Positions 22,885 to 33,175 of a stretch of 64,000 nucleotides of DNA are shown here, piece after piece. Every line of letters starts with the position of its first letter. The stretch's first letter is position 1. The notes beneath the pieces were generated by a model that saw nothing but the letters and a program-made list of their open reading frames with translations, made no database searches and was not told the DNA's origin. The position numbers were made by a program, and so were the translations under genes. Location: contig NC_066584.1 of assembly GCF_024323335.1 (NCBI RefSeq), positions 420,771,819 to 420,835,818 of the forward strand, given 5' to 3'. The DNA comes from Lathyrus oleraceus (taxonomy: Eukaryota; Streptophyta; Magnoliopsida; Fabales; Fabaceae).

Positions 22885-23124
22885 GGTATTCAGACCAAAG
22901 TGGCATTCAGGCCAAGTTTCCGGTATTCATACCGAAGTGGCATTCAGGCCAATTTTCCGATGTTCAGATCGAAGAAGTTTCCGACATTCAGGTCGATGCA
23001 ACTTGTGGCATTCAGGCCAGTTTTCCAGTATTCAGACTGATGAGCACCATTCAGGCCATGGTTATTTCTGTGTTACCATTTATTTTGGTATCCAGGTTAA
23101 CGTTCTTTTCGGTATTCAGACCGA
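22885..23124 (+). repeat. ATTCAG-loop hairpin array, element B
   Basis: Nine palindromes with loop ATTCAG (or one-base variants) and different stems: GGT/ACC (22885), TGGC/GCCA (22901, 22938, 23006), CGGT(AT)/ACCG (22921), CGAT/ATCG (22958), CGAC/GTCG (22982), CAGT/ACTG (23026), TCGGT/ACCGA (23109). Spacing is irregular. Two less perfect units lie at 23048 and 23090. Confidence 0.82.
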
Positions 23125-23654
23125 CTATCACCGTACCAGACGGATTCTTCTTTCAAGACCACCTCTTTGCCGATTCTGACAGGCATTGTTACTTCACTTC
23201 ACTTCAGTGAGAATGGAGAGCAGGATTCAAATGGAGAAAAGGAGACACAGGGTGCCTTCTGGAGAATGGGGTTCACAACGGCGATCGAGAGTTATCGTCA
23301 GGCGACTGGGGTTCAAATGGAGAACGGGGCTCATTGTTTGGCAGCAAGAGTCACATGAAGTTGTCGGGGTTCAAATGCGGTGATCAGGGATCATCCGCGC
23401 GAAAGATAAAATATTTGTTTCGGGGTCCAAATGCAGTGATCAGGGATCATCCGCGCGAAAAAAAATCAAAGAAGTTTTGGGGTTCAAGAAAAGCAAAAAA
23501 AATCGAAGAAGTTTTGGGTTCAAGAAAAACAAAAAAAATAATAATAATTACCAGCGGAGCGCAAATTGTTCGTCTGTTCTTGGTATTCAACCACTCTTCA
23601 CCCTGATCATATGAAAGCGGAGGTTGTTCATATCGACAGGTTCATAGTGGATTG
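23125..23654 (+). other. Non-coding 3' end of element B with GGGTTCAA repeats
   Basis: Contains GGGGTTCAAATG repeats, a 28-base direct repeat with GATCAGGGATCATCCGCGC (about 23381 and 23437) that can fold on itself, and AAAAAA-rich GGGTTCAAGAAAA units (23466-23545). No coding potential. Confidence 0.55.
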
Positions 23655-23666
23655 AATAGGGGCAGC
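23655..23666 (+). other. Polypurine tract of element B
   Basis: AATAGGGGCAGC immediately before the LTR start TGTAACACC; identical to that of A. Confidence 0.78.
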
Positions 23667-24708
23667 TGTAACACCTCAAAATTTGCCCTCCTCTTCTTGA
23701 TACTAGTTTGACATTATGCATTTCATATTTTAGAGCATTAGGCATTGCATTTTGCATCTCATGTGAATTGAGGAAGTCATCCTCCAAAGTCTTTTCAGAA
23801 GATGAAGAAGTTAGGTGATTCAAGCCTGAGGGTCTCTATGAATTGATCATCAACCACCTGAGGGTATGAGCTTTAATTAGGGTTTCTTAATTCTTCCAAG
23901 GTTTTGAGTATCATCTCATCTGCAAAGATATGTCACCATCATCATGGTTATCATCATCAAGACATGTCAAGGTCATCTGAGGACCAAAAAGTCAACTGTG
24001 CAGTCAACTGAGGGCTATGAGGTGGGGAAATGAGTTGAGACACCTCAATCATGTTCAAATGGGGCCTATACATCATTCTAAACATCCATCTTGAATATTC
24101 AAAGGTCATGGCAAAAGTTACTAAAAATGGAAAATGACCTATAATTCAATGTTTCCAAATTTGGCAAGTTTTTGGTCCACATTCAACTTGACTTGTCAAT
24201 ATCAAAGAAGGTTCAAATGGATTTTTGGTGAACATGAAAGTGGTAGATCTTTGTCTCCCCTTTTCAAAAAGCCCTAATTCATATCCATGTGATGAATGGT
24301 TGAGGAGTTATGGTCATCTGATCACAAGGTGTGCATGGAAATTCAAAATGGCATAACTTTTGATACAATGCTCCAAATTGGTTCATTCTTTTGGAAAAAT
24401 GTTTCTCATGTTCAAGACTTCTCAAATATGCTTTTTCCATGCATGGAAAAAGTTTGTATGCTCATTATTTCACACATGTGCAAATTGGAAGAAAATATTC
24501 AACATTCATTTTTGGCTTAAGATGCAAGCAAACAAATACTCAAATCATGACCATTGGATGTTCTTAAGTGGATTGAAGCAATAACATGAAGATGTGCACG
24601 TGTATTATGGCAAGGAGAGCTCATTTTGTATTTTTGCAAATGGCTTCATATCTCACTAATCATGATTAAGGAATGGAAAAGAAGATTAGCATTGTGATTA
24701 GCATGGGA

Positions 24709-24716
24709 TATAAATA
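24709..24716 (+). promoter_or_regulatory. TATA box candidate in element B LTR
   Basis: TATAAATA followed by GCCAAACCCTAA, about 1.04 kb into the LTR, the same relative place as in the A LTR. Confidence 0.55.
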
Positions 24717-27290
24717 GCCAAACCCTAATTGTAACTGCCATAACTAACTTTTGAGATCAAAATTCAAGAAACTCTCTCAACTTTCTCTCTCTTCGATTTG
24801 CATTTTTCTCCACACAAACCTCAAATATCTTTGCATATTCTTGATCCTCATCCTTCACTGATCAAGAATCATCATTCATTTGTTGCAATTCATCAAGAAA
24901 TCATGCAGTTCGTGTGCATTTTCATGTGGATCGGATTTGGTAATTGAAGAAGATTCAAGAGGTTTCAACCGTTGATTCTTGCTTAAAGCTTCAAAAGGAA
25001 GTGCAGTGGAGTTGATCTGGAGCTTGTGAGCTTGTGAGAGAGCGAATTCAGAGGTCTTCACTTCAAGGTGACACGAATTTCACTTTCTCCTTTTGCTATT
25101 TTTAGACCATAGATGTGTAGATCTTGTTGTGTAGAGCACGAGCATGTGATTAGATTTGAAATTGAGTGAGAAATGAGGAAGTTATGTTGAGTGGAAGTTT
25201 AGACCTAGAAAATGTTTGTCTTCGATTTGAACAATCCATGGAGAATTAGGAGAAGTTGATAGCATATTTGCAATCCTCGTGGAGAGACGGTTCGAATGGT
25301 ATGGATTTTGTGAAGTTCTGGAAAATTTCATGGTGGCACCGCCGTGGGAGCCACCGTGCATTCATCGGAGAAGACGACCGGAGTTGTAGCTCCGGCGTCT
25401 GAGTGTGCTTAGGGTTTTGGCTGATGTGTGCGTCACGTGGCTCATGCGTGGAGGTTTGGTTGGCTAGTGTTGTTTTGACTGGCCACGCGTGCGCTGACTG
25501 AGCGATGACAGGGATTAATGAAACGGCGTGTTTCATTGTTTAAAACTGATCCATTGATTGCTTATGCGCGCCAGATCCAACGGATCATGTTTTTCCAGAT
25601 TTTATTTGAATTAATTGTTTCCCACCATTTTTTTTTTGTTATTCAATTATTTTGCTTGTTTTGTAAAAATCATAAAAAATGCCAAAATGATCCAAATGAA
25701 TCCCAATTTTTTTTTCATAGATTTGTATAGATGTCTACTTTCTTTTGATGTTAGTTTCATGAATTTTGGATATCTGGATTGTTATTTGTGAATTTTTGAA
25801 TCCATGTGGTGCTAATTTGATATGGTGTATTCAATGTGTTGTGAAATTCTCTATCTTGAACCTTCTGATCCAATTTTTTGCATGCATAATATTCATACAT
25901 GATGTGAATTTTTGGTCACTGGTTTGGATTTTTTCTCATATGTTATCATCACTTTTGACACATAGAGAAAAATGTGACAATTTGTGTCACATTTTTGACA
26001 TTGGATTGGTGCATTTTTGTTCACATAGCATTTGCATCATTCTGGATTTGATCTTTTGCATGTTGAATATTCATGGCATAAGAAACTTGCATAAAAAATG
26101 TCAAAGTCATTGCATGCATTTCTAGTTTGATATGAATTTTCTAAGTTGGAAGTTCATTGTGTGCATATTTTTGGTCATTGCATGGCATAGGCCAATTGAG
26201 GCATTTGATTATTGATTTGATGCTGGGTCTTTTGAGGTCATTAAATGGAATGTTTGAATGTGTGATGTGTAGAAGGATGGGTTCTGTTTTGGTCATTTGG
26301 TAAGGTTTTGAATTCATCTCTTATGACAATGTTTGTTGGGGTTTTGTTGTGTTGATTGGATGTACATAAACTAACTCTATCACTTGTTTCGGGTGTGGAT
26401 ACTCATTGATGATATTGTGGAATACAAAATGCATTTGAGTTCTAACCAATGTTTATTTTGTAGGGTTCTAATGGATGTGGTGAGCTCATGAGCTCCTTTG
26501 AGTGCCAAGGCACTTATGCATTAATTTGTGTAACTGTTAGAGGGTTTCACTGTTTGTCTTCTGGTTTTATGACCGAAATACTAACTTTCTGCTTGCTTGC
26601 TTTTGCTCTTGCTTGAGCATTGGATTGTGGTTGACACACCACTCAGGTAGTTAGCTTCTTACTTCACGTAGTCTGAAGTCCTGTCACCTTTTTGGCAGGC
26701 ATTTTGCTGGTAAGTCCTCCTTCAGAGGCTCTGTTTGTGTTTGTTTAAAATTGTGCACAAAGACCTCCCAGAAGAGGCATGTGATATTTGATAAGACCTC
26801 CAAGAGAAGAGGCAATTGACGGATAAAAGGGATTAGTAGCCAATCCCCCGTTATTCAGTGTGTCGTTCTTTATGCTCGCACTACGTGCTGATGCTTCTGA
26901 ACATGTGCCCCAGATCTTTTGTCCAGAGTATGTCAAGTGGAATAGGATCCCACTTTCTGGATTCACACGCTTTCTGTGTCATGAGCTCATCCTGGCCAGG
27001 GTTAAGAGCTATGAGGTTTCATCCTCATTACCATTTTGATCTGCTCACCCTGACGTTCAATGTTAGTGGTTAAGAGCTACAGATTGCCCCTACAGTTTGG
27101 CTTGTTTGTCGAGGTTGACATGACCCCTCTTGACTAAATCCCACCCATTGTTTGAGCCTCTTGTGTGGATATAGAGTGTGATGTTTGTTTATTTGTGGTG
27201 ATGTGTTTATCTGCTCTCCTCTTCTCGTCTCCATTTCTGTAGGAGTTGTATGTTTGATTTCTGAGGAAGTTGAATGCATGTTAGAGACCT

Positions 27291-28215
27291 CAACTTAGGG
27301 ATATTGATTGCATGACAACTATTAGGATCGACTCTTAGTCTCCCTATTAGTTTGTTGTCTCCCTGGTCTCTGGTTAGGAGAGTGTTTTACCCCTGTTAAG
27401 GGGAACTACGTCGCCCTGATTCTCAAACCAGATGAGATACATAGGCAGGAGGTTGTGAGCAATCTCTCCGGGCACCCTTTTCTTTTTTTGAGTCTCTGTT
27501 TGTCTCAACTTAGGAATATTGATTGCATGACAACTATTAGGCTCGAGCTCTAGTCTCCCTATTAGTTTGTTGTTTCGCCGGTCTCTAGTTAGGAGAGCGT
27601 TTTACCCCTGTTAAGGGGAACTACGTCGCCCTGATTCTCATACCAGATGAGATACGTAGGCAGGAGGTTGTGCGCAATCTCTCCGGGCACCCTTTTCTTT
27701 TTTTGAGTCTCTGTTTGTCTCAACTTAGGGATATGATTTGCATGACAACTATTAGGCTCGAGCTATAGTCTCCCTATTAGTTTGTTGTTTCCCGGTCTCT
27801 CGTTAGGAGAGCGTTTTACCCCTGGTAAGGGGAACTACGTCGCCCTGATTCTCATACCAGATGAGATACGTAGGCAGGAGGTTGTCAGAAATCTCTCCGG
27901 GCACCCTTTTTCTTTTTTTGCTGTGTTGTTTTCGTGTGTTTGTTCACCCTTTTTCTTTGTTTTGTGTTTGCTTACCCTTATTCTCGACTTAGGGTTATTG
28001 ATTGCATGACAACTATCAGGCTCGAGTCAGTCTCCGTATTAGTTTGTTGTTTCCCTAGTCTCTGGTTAAAAGAGTGTTTTACCCCCGTTAAGGGGAACTA
28101 CGTCGCCCTGATTCTCATACCAGACGAGATACGTAGGCAGGAGGTTGTGAGCAATCTCTCCGGGCACCCTTTTTCTTTTTTGCTGTGTTGTTTTCGTGTG
28201 TGTTCACCCTTAGTC
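27291..28215 (+). repeat. Four ~215-265-bp tandem units in element B LTR
   Basis: Units start with (C)AACTTAGGGATATTGATTGC at 27291, 27505, 27721 and 27985. Each carries GACAACTATTAGG, GGGGAACTACGTCGCCCTGA and GATACGTAGGCAGGAGG. The A LTR has the corresponding block once (2335-2500), so the amplification is specific to B or its family. Confidence 0.85.
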
Positions 28216-28329
28216 TCAACTTGTGTTTACCGTTTCATGTTTTTGTTTTGGGCATTTGTTTTCTTTGGTGTGAGTACCCGTGTGCTCAGCGTGAGTGTGT
28301 GTTGTATGTTCATACTCTTGGGGATTTCT

Positions 28330-28785
28330 TCTGATATTATTGGGGTTCATCTCGGGGTTCATTTGGGACGATTGTTGTTACTTGGGATTCATTTGGGGCT
28401 CATATTTGGGGTTTATTTGGGGTTCATCTTTGGGGTTCATTTGTGATGATGGTTATCATCTCGGGGTTCATTTGTGACGGTTGTCACCCATTTGGGGTTC
28501 ATCTTTGGGGTTCATTTGTGATGATGGTTATCATCTCGGGGATCATTTGTGATGGTTGTCACTCATTTGGGGTTCATTTGTGATGGTTGTCACTCATTTG
28601 GGGTTCATCTTTGGGGTTCATTTGTGATGGTTGTCATTCATTTGGGTTCATCTCGGGGTTCATTTGTGGTGATTGTTATTCATTTGGGGTTCATATTCGG
28701 GGTTCATTTGTGTTGATTGTTATTACTCGGGGTTCATATTGGGGTTTACCTTTTGGGATTCATTTGTGGTGACTGGTTGGGGTTC
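28330..28785 (+). repeat. GGGGTTCATTTGTGATG short tandem repeats in B LTR
   Basis: About 15 irregular copies of a 17-40-bp unit built on GGGGTTCAT and GATGGTTGTCACTCATTT. Open frames here are repeat artefacts. Confidence 0.8.
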
Positions 28786-28837
28786 GTTCTGATAACCTTT
28801 TTCTTCGGTGTTCGCTGGTTAGCGATTGTTATTGTTA

Positions 28838-29130
28838 GGAGTCGGATGTAAGTCCATGTATTGGCATTCTGTTTCCTTTTGTTTGGTTAGCGTTTGTTGT
28901 TGTTAGGAGTCGGATGTAAGTCCATGTATTGGCATTCTGTTTCCTTTTGTTTGTTGTTGTTAGGAGTCGCATGTAAGTCCATGTATTGACATTCTGTTTC
29001 CTTTTGTTTTGGTTATTGTTAGGAGTCGGATGTAAGTCCATGTATTGGCATTCTGTTTCCTGTTTGTGTTGGTTATTGTTGAGAGTCGGAAGTAAGTCCA
29101 TGTATTGGCATTCTGTTTCCTTTTGGGTGT
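28838..29130 (+). repeat. Five ~55-bp tandem units in B LTR
   Basis: Copies of GAGTCGGATGTAAGTCCATG then TATTGGCATTCTGTTTCC. They correspond to the GGAGTCTGA units of A (three copies) and the GGTATAAG...GGCATCCGGTATCC units of D. Copy number differs between families while the position in the LTR is the same. Confidence 0.85.
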
Positions 29131-29657
29131 CTTTTGACGTCTCAACGTCCCTTTTTGGTGTCTTGTTTCAGCGTACGTTAGCCGAGCTACGAGTGCTCTG
29201 ATTCTCCTCTGGATAGAGAAGATACGTAGGCATAAGATGCGATGTCCTAGCGAGCATGTCCCCTTTCACCGAACTACGTTGACTCTGATGTTTGTTTCTG
29301 ACAAACTACGTAGGCCCAGGATGCGACATCCTTCCGAGTCCACTTCCTCCAACTTTTTTCTCTCCCCCACCTGTTTATTGTTCCAGTTTGTGCAATTTCT
29401 TTGAGCAGTTTATTAGCAGCAACCTTTTCCTTCCCTTTGAGCTATCTTTTGAGCGTGGATCCCGTCGAGTACGGTGGACGTGAGGGGTGCTAATACCTTC
29501 CCCTTGCGTAACCGAATCCCGTACCTTGTAATCTCTGGTCGTAAGACTGTTCCTTTCCTTTTCTTAGGTTAGTCCTGCGCTCCCTTTCCGTCATAGGATG
29601 AATAGCGTCGGTGACGGCTCTGTATTTTTTCCGCCAGTTGTTTTTCGCGTTGCGACA

Positions 29658-30688
29658 CTACTCTACTTGGGAAGGCCATGAGTGAGGACGCCTTTGAAGT
29701 CGTATTTGTACTTCTCCTCTATGGGCTAGTGTTATTCCCCAACATCGACAATTTTGTGGATGTGAATGCTATTAGGATTTTCTCTACTCTTAATCCCGTT
29801 CTGACTCTGTTGGGTGACACTTATTTCTCTTTGAATATGATGAATGCAAAAGGTGGTGGATCCATTGTATGTTTTATGCCTCTGTTGTACAAGTGGTTTA
29901 TTTCGCACTTGCCTCAAACGCTCGCCTTCAAGGAGAACAAGGGATGTCTACGGTGGTCTACGAGACTTATGTCTCTCACTAATGATGATATCTTTTTGTA
30001 TAACCGTGTGTATGATGGTGTCCATATTATTGACTCTTGTGGTGAATTCTCCAATGTGCCTCTTCTTGGTACATGTGGTGTAATTAACTACGACCCTATC
30101 TTGGCTCGCCGTCAGCTTGGGTTCCCCTTAAAGGATAAACCTAACAACATTCTGTTGGAAAGTGTGTTCTTTCAAGAGGGTAAAGATCCCCAAAACTTGA
30201 AGGGTAGGATGGTTTGCGCTTGGCGCAAGATTCATAGGAAGGGAAGGAAAGAGTTTGGTCCGAAGAATTGTATTGCTTTGGAACCCTACACCTCCTGGGT
30301 GAGGAAGAGAGCTTCTGAGTACCGCATGCCCTATGACTATCCGAGACCTACACCTATGGTTATGGTTGGGCCTTCAACTCTCCCTAACCAAGGAGTAGAG
30401 GAGTTGAGAGATGAAGACTGGTCACGTGCTTGGGCTCGTGTGCGAGAGGAACTTCTTCTGCAGCTTAGAGATAAAGATGCGGTGATAGAGTTTCTAGAGC
30501 ATCAGGTTATCGATGAGCCTAATGATGTGGTTACTTCTCTTCTTGCTCAGTCATCCAGGTTTTGGAAGAGGAAGTATGATCGACTCGTCAAGGAGAAGGC
30601 AGATATGGAGGCAGCCTTCAAGAGACAGGTGAAGAGGCTTCGTTCAACTTATCTTCCGGTCTCGAGAGCTTTGGACGATTGTTTCTAG
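29658..30688 (+). CDS. Element C ORF1 protein, C-terminal part
   Basis: The frame is open from the B junction (codons from 29660) to the stop at 30688; the N-terminal part is left of B and outside the window. It aligns with A ORF1 through YGLVLFPNIDNFVD, GDTYFSLN, KGG, SCGEFSNVPLLG and RRQLGF, and lacks the frameshift that breaks A. The C-terminal third is charged, with a weaker coiled coil (RDKDAVIEFLEHQ, VKEKADMEAAFKRQVKRLR). Function unknown; retained in all Ogre elements. It is disrupted by the B insertion, so it is a fragment rather than a working gene. Confidence 0.82.
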
Positions 30689-31008
30689 GGTTCCATATGA
30701 TGATTATTCTCCTTTCCTCTTGTATTGTATTTGGTTACCAAGACTGTACTTCTTCATTGGTGTAAATAGTTTTCCAAATATTATTGAATATTCCATTATA
30801 TGTCTAAAAAAGGGATTAATATATTTGCAAATAGATCTCTATGAAGTTCCTCTGATTTAAAACAAATCATATGCACAAACATTGCATGCATCATATGTAT
30901 AAGCAGGATTTGTTCAACTCTGATTAGTGGTCTAACTCTTTGCTCTTCATTTATTTTGAAGACAAGCTGACGCACCGGTATAACACCAGGGAAAATCTTC
31001 CAAAGATG
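30689..31008 (+). other. Spacer between ORF1 and gag of element C
   Basis: Non-coding, ending in an acceptor-like GTATAAGCAG (AG at 30905-30906) followed by about 100 bases before ATG 31009. D has a clear homologue at 39840-40000. Confidence 0.55.
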
Positions 31009-33175
31009 ATGGATCATCTGGAGCAAGAGAACTGCGAGCTGAAAGAGGAAGTAGCTAGGTTGACTGCCATGATGGAGTCAGTGCTGGCTGCTTAGAGTCA
31101 ATCATCTCCAACTCCTGCAACTCCTTTCGTGAGGACGGTTATTTATGAGGTAGCTTCCTCAACTGTGCCTGTCGCGACAACCCACTTTGCTCCTACTATG
31201 CCAGCCGGGTTCCCCTGGGGGATGCCCATAAATTTTGTGCCTGAGGGTTTAGCTCCAACCTTCGCTTCTCTGCCGGCATCTAGCCTGGTCCTTGTTGTGC
31301 CACCTGCCGTTGTGCACACTTTACCTAGAGTCGAAGACACCATTTATCATTCTGAGCCGTATGAGGGCCCAGATGTTTATGAAAAGATGGATGCCATGAA
31401 CGACCAATTCCTTGAGCTGCGCAAGGAACTGAAGACTCTGGGGGGTAAAGACCTCTTTGGTAAATCTGCTGTTGAGTTGTGCCTTGTGCCCAACGTCAAA
31501 ATCCCTATTAAGTTCAAAGTGCCTGACTTTGAAAAATATAAGGGAAACACTTGCCCTCTCAGCCATCTTGTGATGTATGCTCGCAAGATGTCAACACAGA
31601 CCGAGAATGATCAGCTTCTCATCCACTATTTCCAGGACAGCCTGTCCGGTGCCGCTCTCAGATGGTACATGGGTCTAGACAGTGCGAACATCCGCTCCTT
31701 CAATGATCTTGGCGAAGCTTTCCTTAAGCAATACAAGTACAATGTTGATATGGCTCCCGATAGGGATCAACTAAGGGAGATGTCCCAGAAAGAGAAGGAG
31801 ACTTTTAAGGAGTACGCCCAGAGATGGCGTGAGTTGGCCGCTCAGATTGTGCCACCACTCGAAGAAAAAGAAATGACGAAGATCTTTTTAAAGACTTTAA
31901 GCTCTTTCTACTACGAGAGGATGATAGCTAGTGCTCCCTCGGACTTCACCGAAATGGTGAATATGGGAATGAGGCTAGAGGAAGGAGTCCGTGAAGGACG
32001 TCTATCTAGAGACGAAGGCTCTTCTACAAAGCGTTATGGGGGATTTGCAAAGAAGAAGGAGGGAGAGGCACATGCCGTGTCTTCCCATATTAAGAGAAGA
32101 CCCTCTATGAAGAGGAAGATTGTTCGCCCTGCTGTTAGCCAGGACCAGGTGGCTTATATAGCACATGTCTTCAGAGAAGCTCAACATTATCAACATCAAC
32201 AACAACAACACCAACAATATCAACAACAACATCGTCCGCAACAGCAGGCCTACCAGCCTCGAAACAACAACAATACCAGCACCAGCTACGATAGGAAGAG
32301 GGTCACTTTTGATCCAATTCCAATGACCTATGTTGAACTCTATCCATCTCTGATAGATAGAAAATTCATTACTCCACGTTACCCACCTGCTGTAGCGACC
32401 AACCCTCAGTGGTGGTACAAGCCTGAGCTACATTGTGTATATCATTCCGGTGCTCCCGGACATGATGTGGAGAATTGTTATCCCCTGAAGACCAAGGTGC
32501 AAGACCTTGTTAGAAGTGGGATTTTGTTTTTCGAGGACGTGGGTCCAAATATCAAGAAGAACCCATTGCCCGAGCATGGGAAAGTTTCTGTGAACATGGT
32601 CCAGGGTTGCCCTGGAAAATATAAAGTCCTGTATGTCAGTCATATCAGGCAATCGTTGGTCGAGATGCATAGACTGTTATGTGGATACAGACATTATGAG
32701 CATGACCATGACAGGTGCCAGGTGTACATTATCAACGAAAGATGATGCCGACAAGTCAGGAAGGACATCCAAGAGATGATGGATCAGGGTATGATCGAGA
32801 TACTTCAGAATCGTAATGAGGATGAAGTGGATGTTATATCTCCTGTATTCAGGATACCAGAACCTGTTGTTGTCAAATATGATGGCAGCAAGAAGAAGGT
32901 TTCTCCATCTCTTGTAATCAAGCCAGCGGGCCCTGTCTCGTATTCTTCAGATAAAGTTGTTCCTTACAGGTACAATGCAGTTATGGTAGAAGATGGGAAG
33001 GAGGTGTTGTTGCCCTCCACCTCTGTTGTGAGTATATCAGACGTTAGTGGTGTGACCCGCAGTGGTCGCATTTTCTTGGCGCCGCCGAAACCCCATGAAG
33101 ACGTATTGAAGAGAACTGATGTTAGTCCCGTCGATCCTGTGGGGACTTCTTCGAATCTGGAACTTGTTGTGAAGG
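31009..33175 (+). pseudogene. gag-pro: Element C gag and start of protease region, two stops, cut by D
   Basis: Starts at ATG 31009 (MDHLEQENCELKEEV, a short coiled coil). One frame continues to the D insertion with stops at 31093 (TAG) and 32743 (TGA). Capsid-like motifs FQDSLSGAALRWYMG and ETFKEYAQRWRELAAQ; Gln/Asn-rich linker at 32190-32285; zinc knuckle CX2HX5HX4C at 32434-32478. The frame stops only because the D LTR begins at 33176; it resumes at 51563 in the same codon phase. Confidence 0.86.
33171..33175 (+). other. Target site duplication, left copy, element D
   Basis: GAAGG directly before LTR start TGTAAGACC; matching GAAGG at 51563-51567. Confidence 0.95.

Larger units (their letters stand above)
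20555..29657 (+). mobile_element. Element B: 3' part of an Ogre-type element, split by A
   Basis: Comprises the integrase C-terminal half, the non-coding 3' region, PPT and a complete 5991-bp 3' LTR. Its 5' part must lie left of the window beyond A. After its LTR the sequence switches, without a break, to ORF1 coding sequence of element C, so B is inserted in C. The presumed right target duplication is CTACT (29658-29662). Confidence 0.88.
23667..29657 (+). repeat. 3' LTR of element B
   Basis: Starts TGTAACACCTCAAA and ends TTGCGACA; 5991 bp. It is homologous to the A and D LTRs along its length (shared GTCAACTG, CCAAAAATGGAAA, GACCT.TAATTCAA blocks). It is longer mainly because of three tandem-repeat sections near its right end. 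The left LTR is outside the window, so the age cannot be read. Confidence 0.9.

Noticed and set aside
25766..26125. 119-aa ORF in the B LTR
   Set aside because: Hydrophobic translation of T-rich U5/R sequence homologous to non-coding parts of the A and D LTRs.
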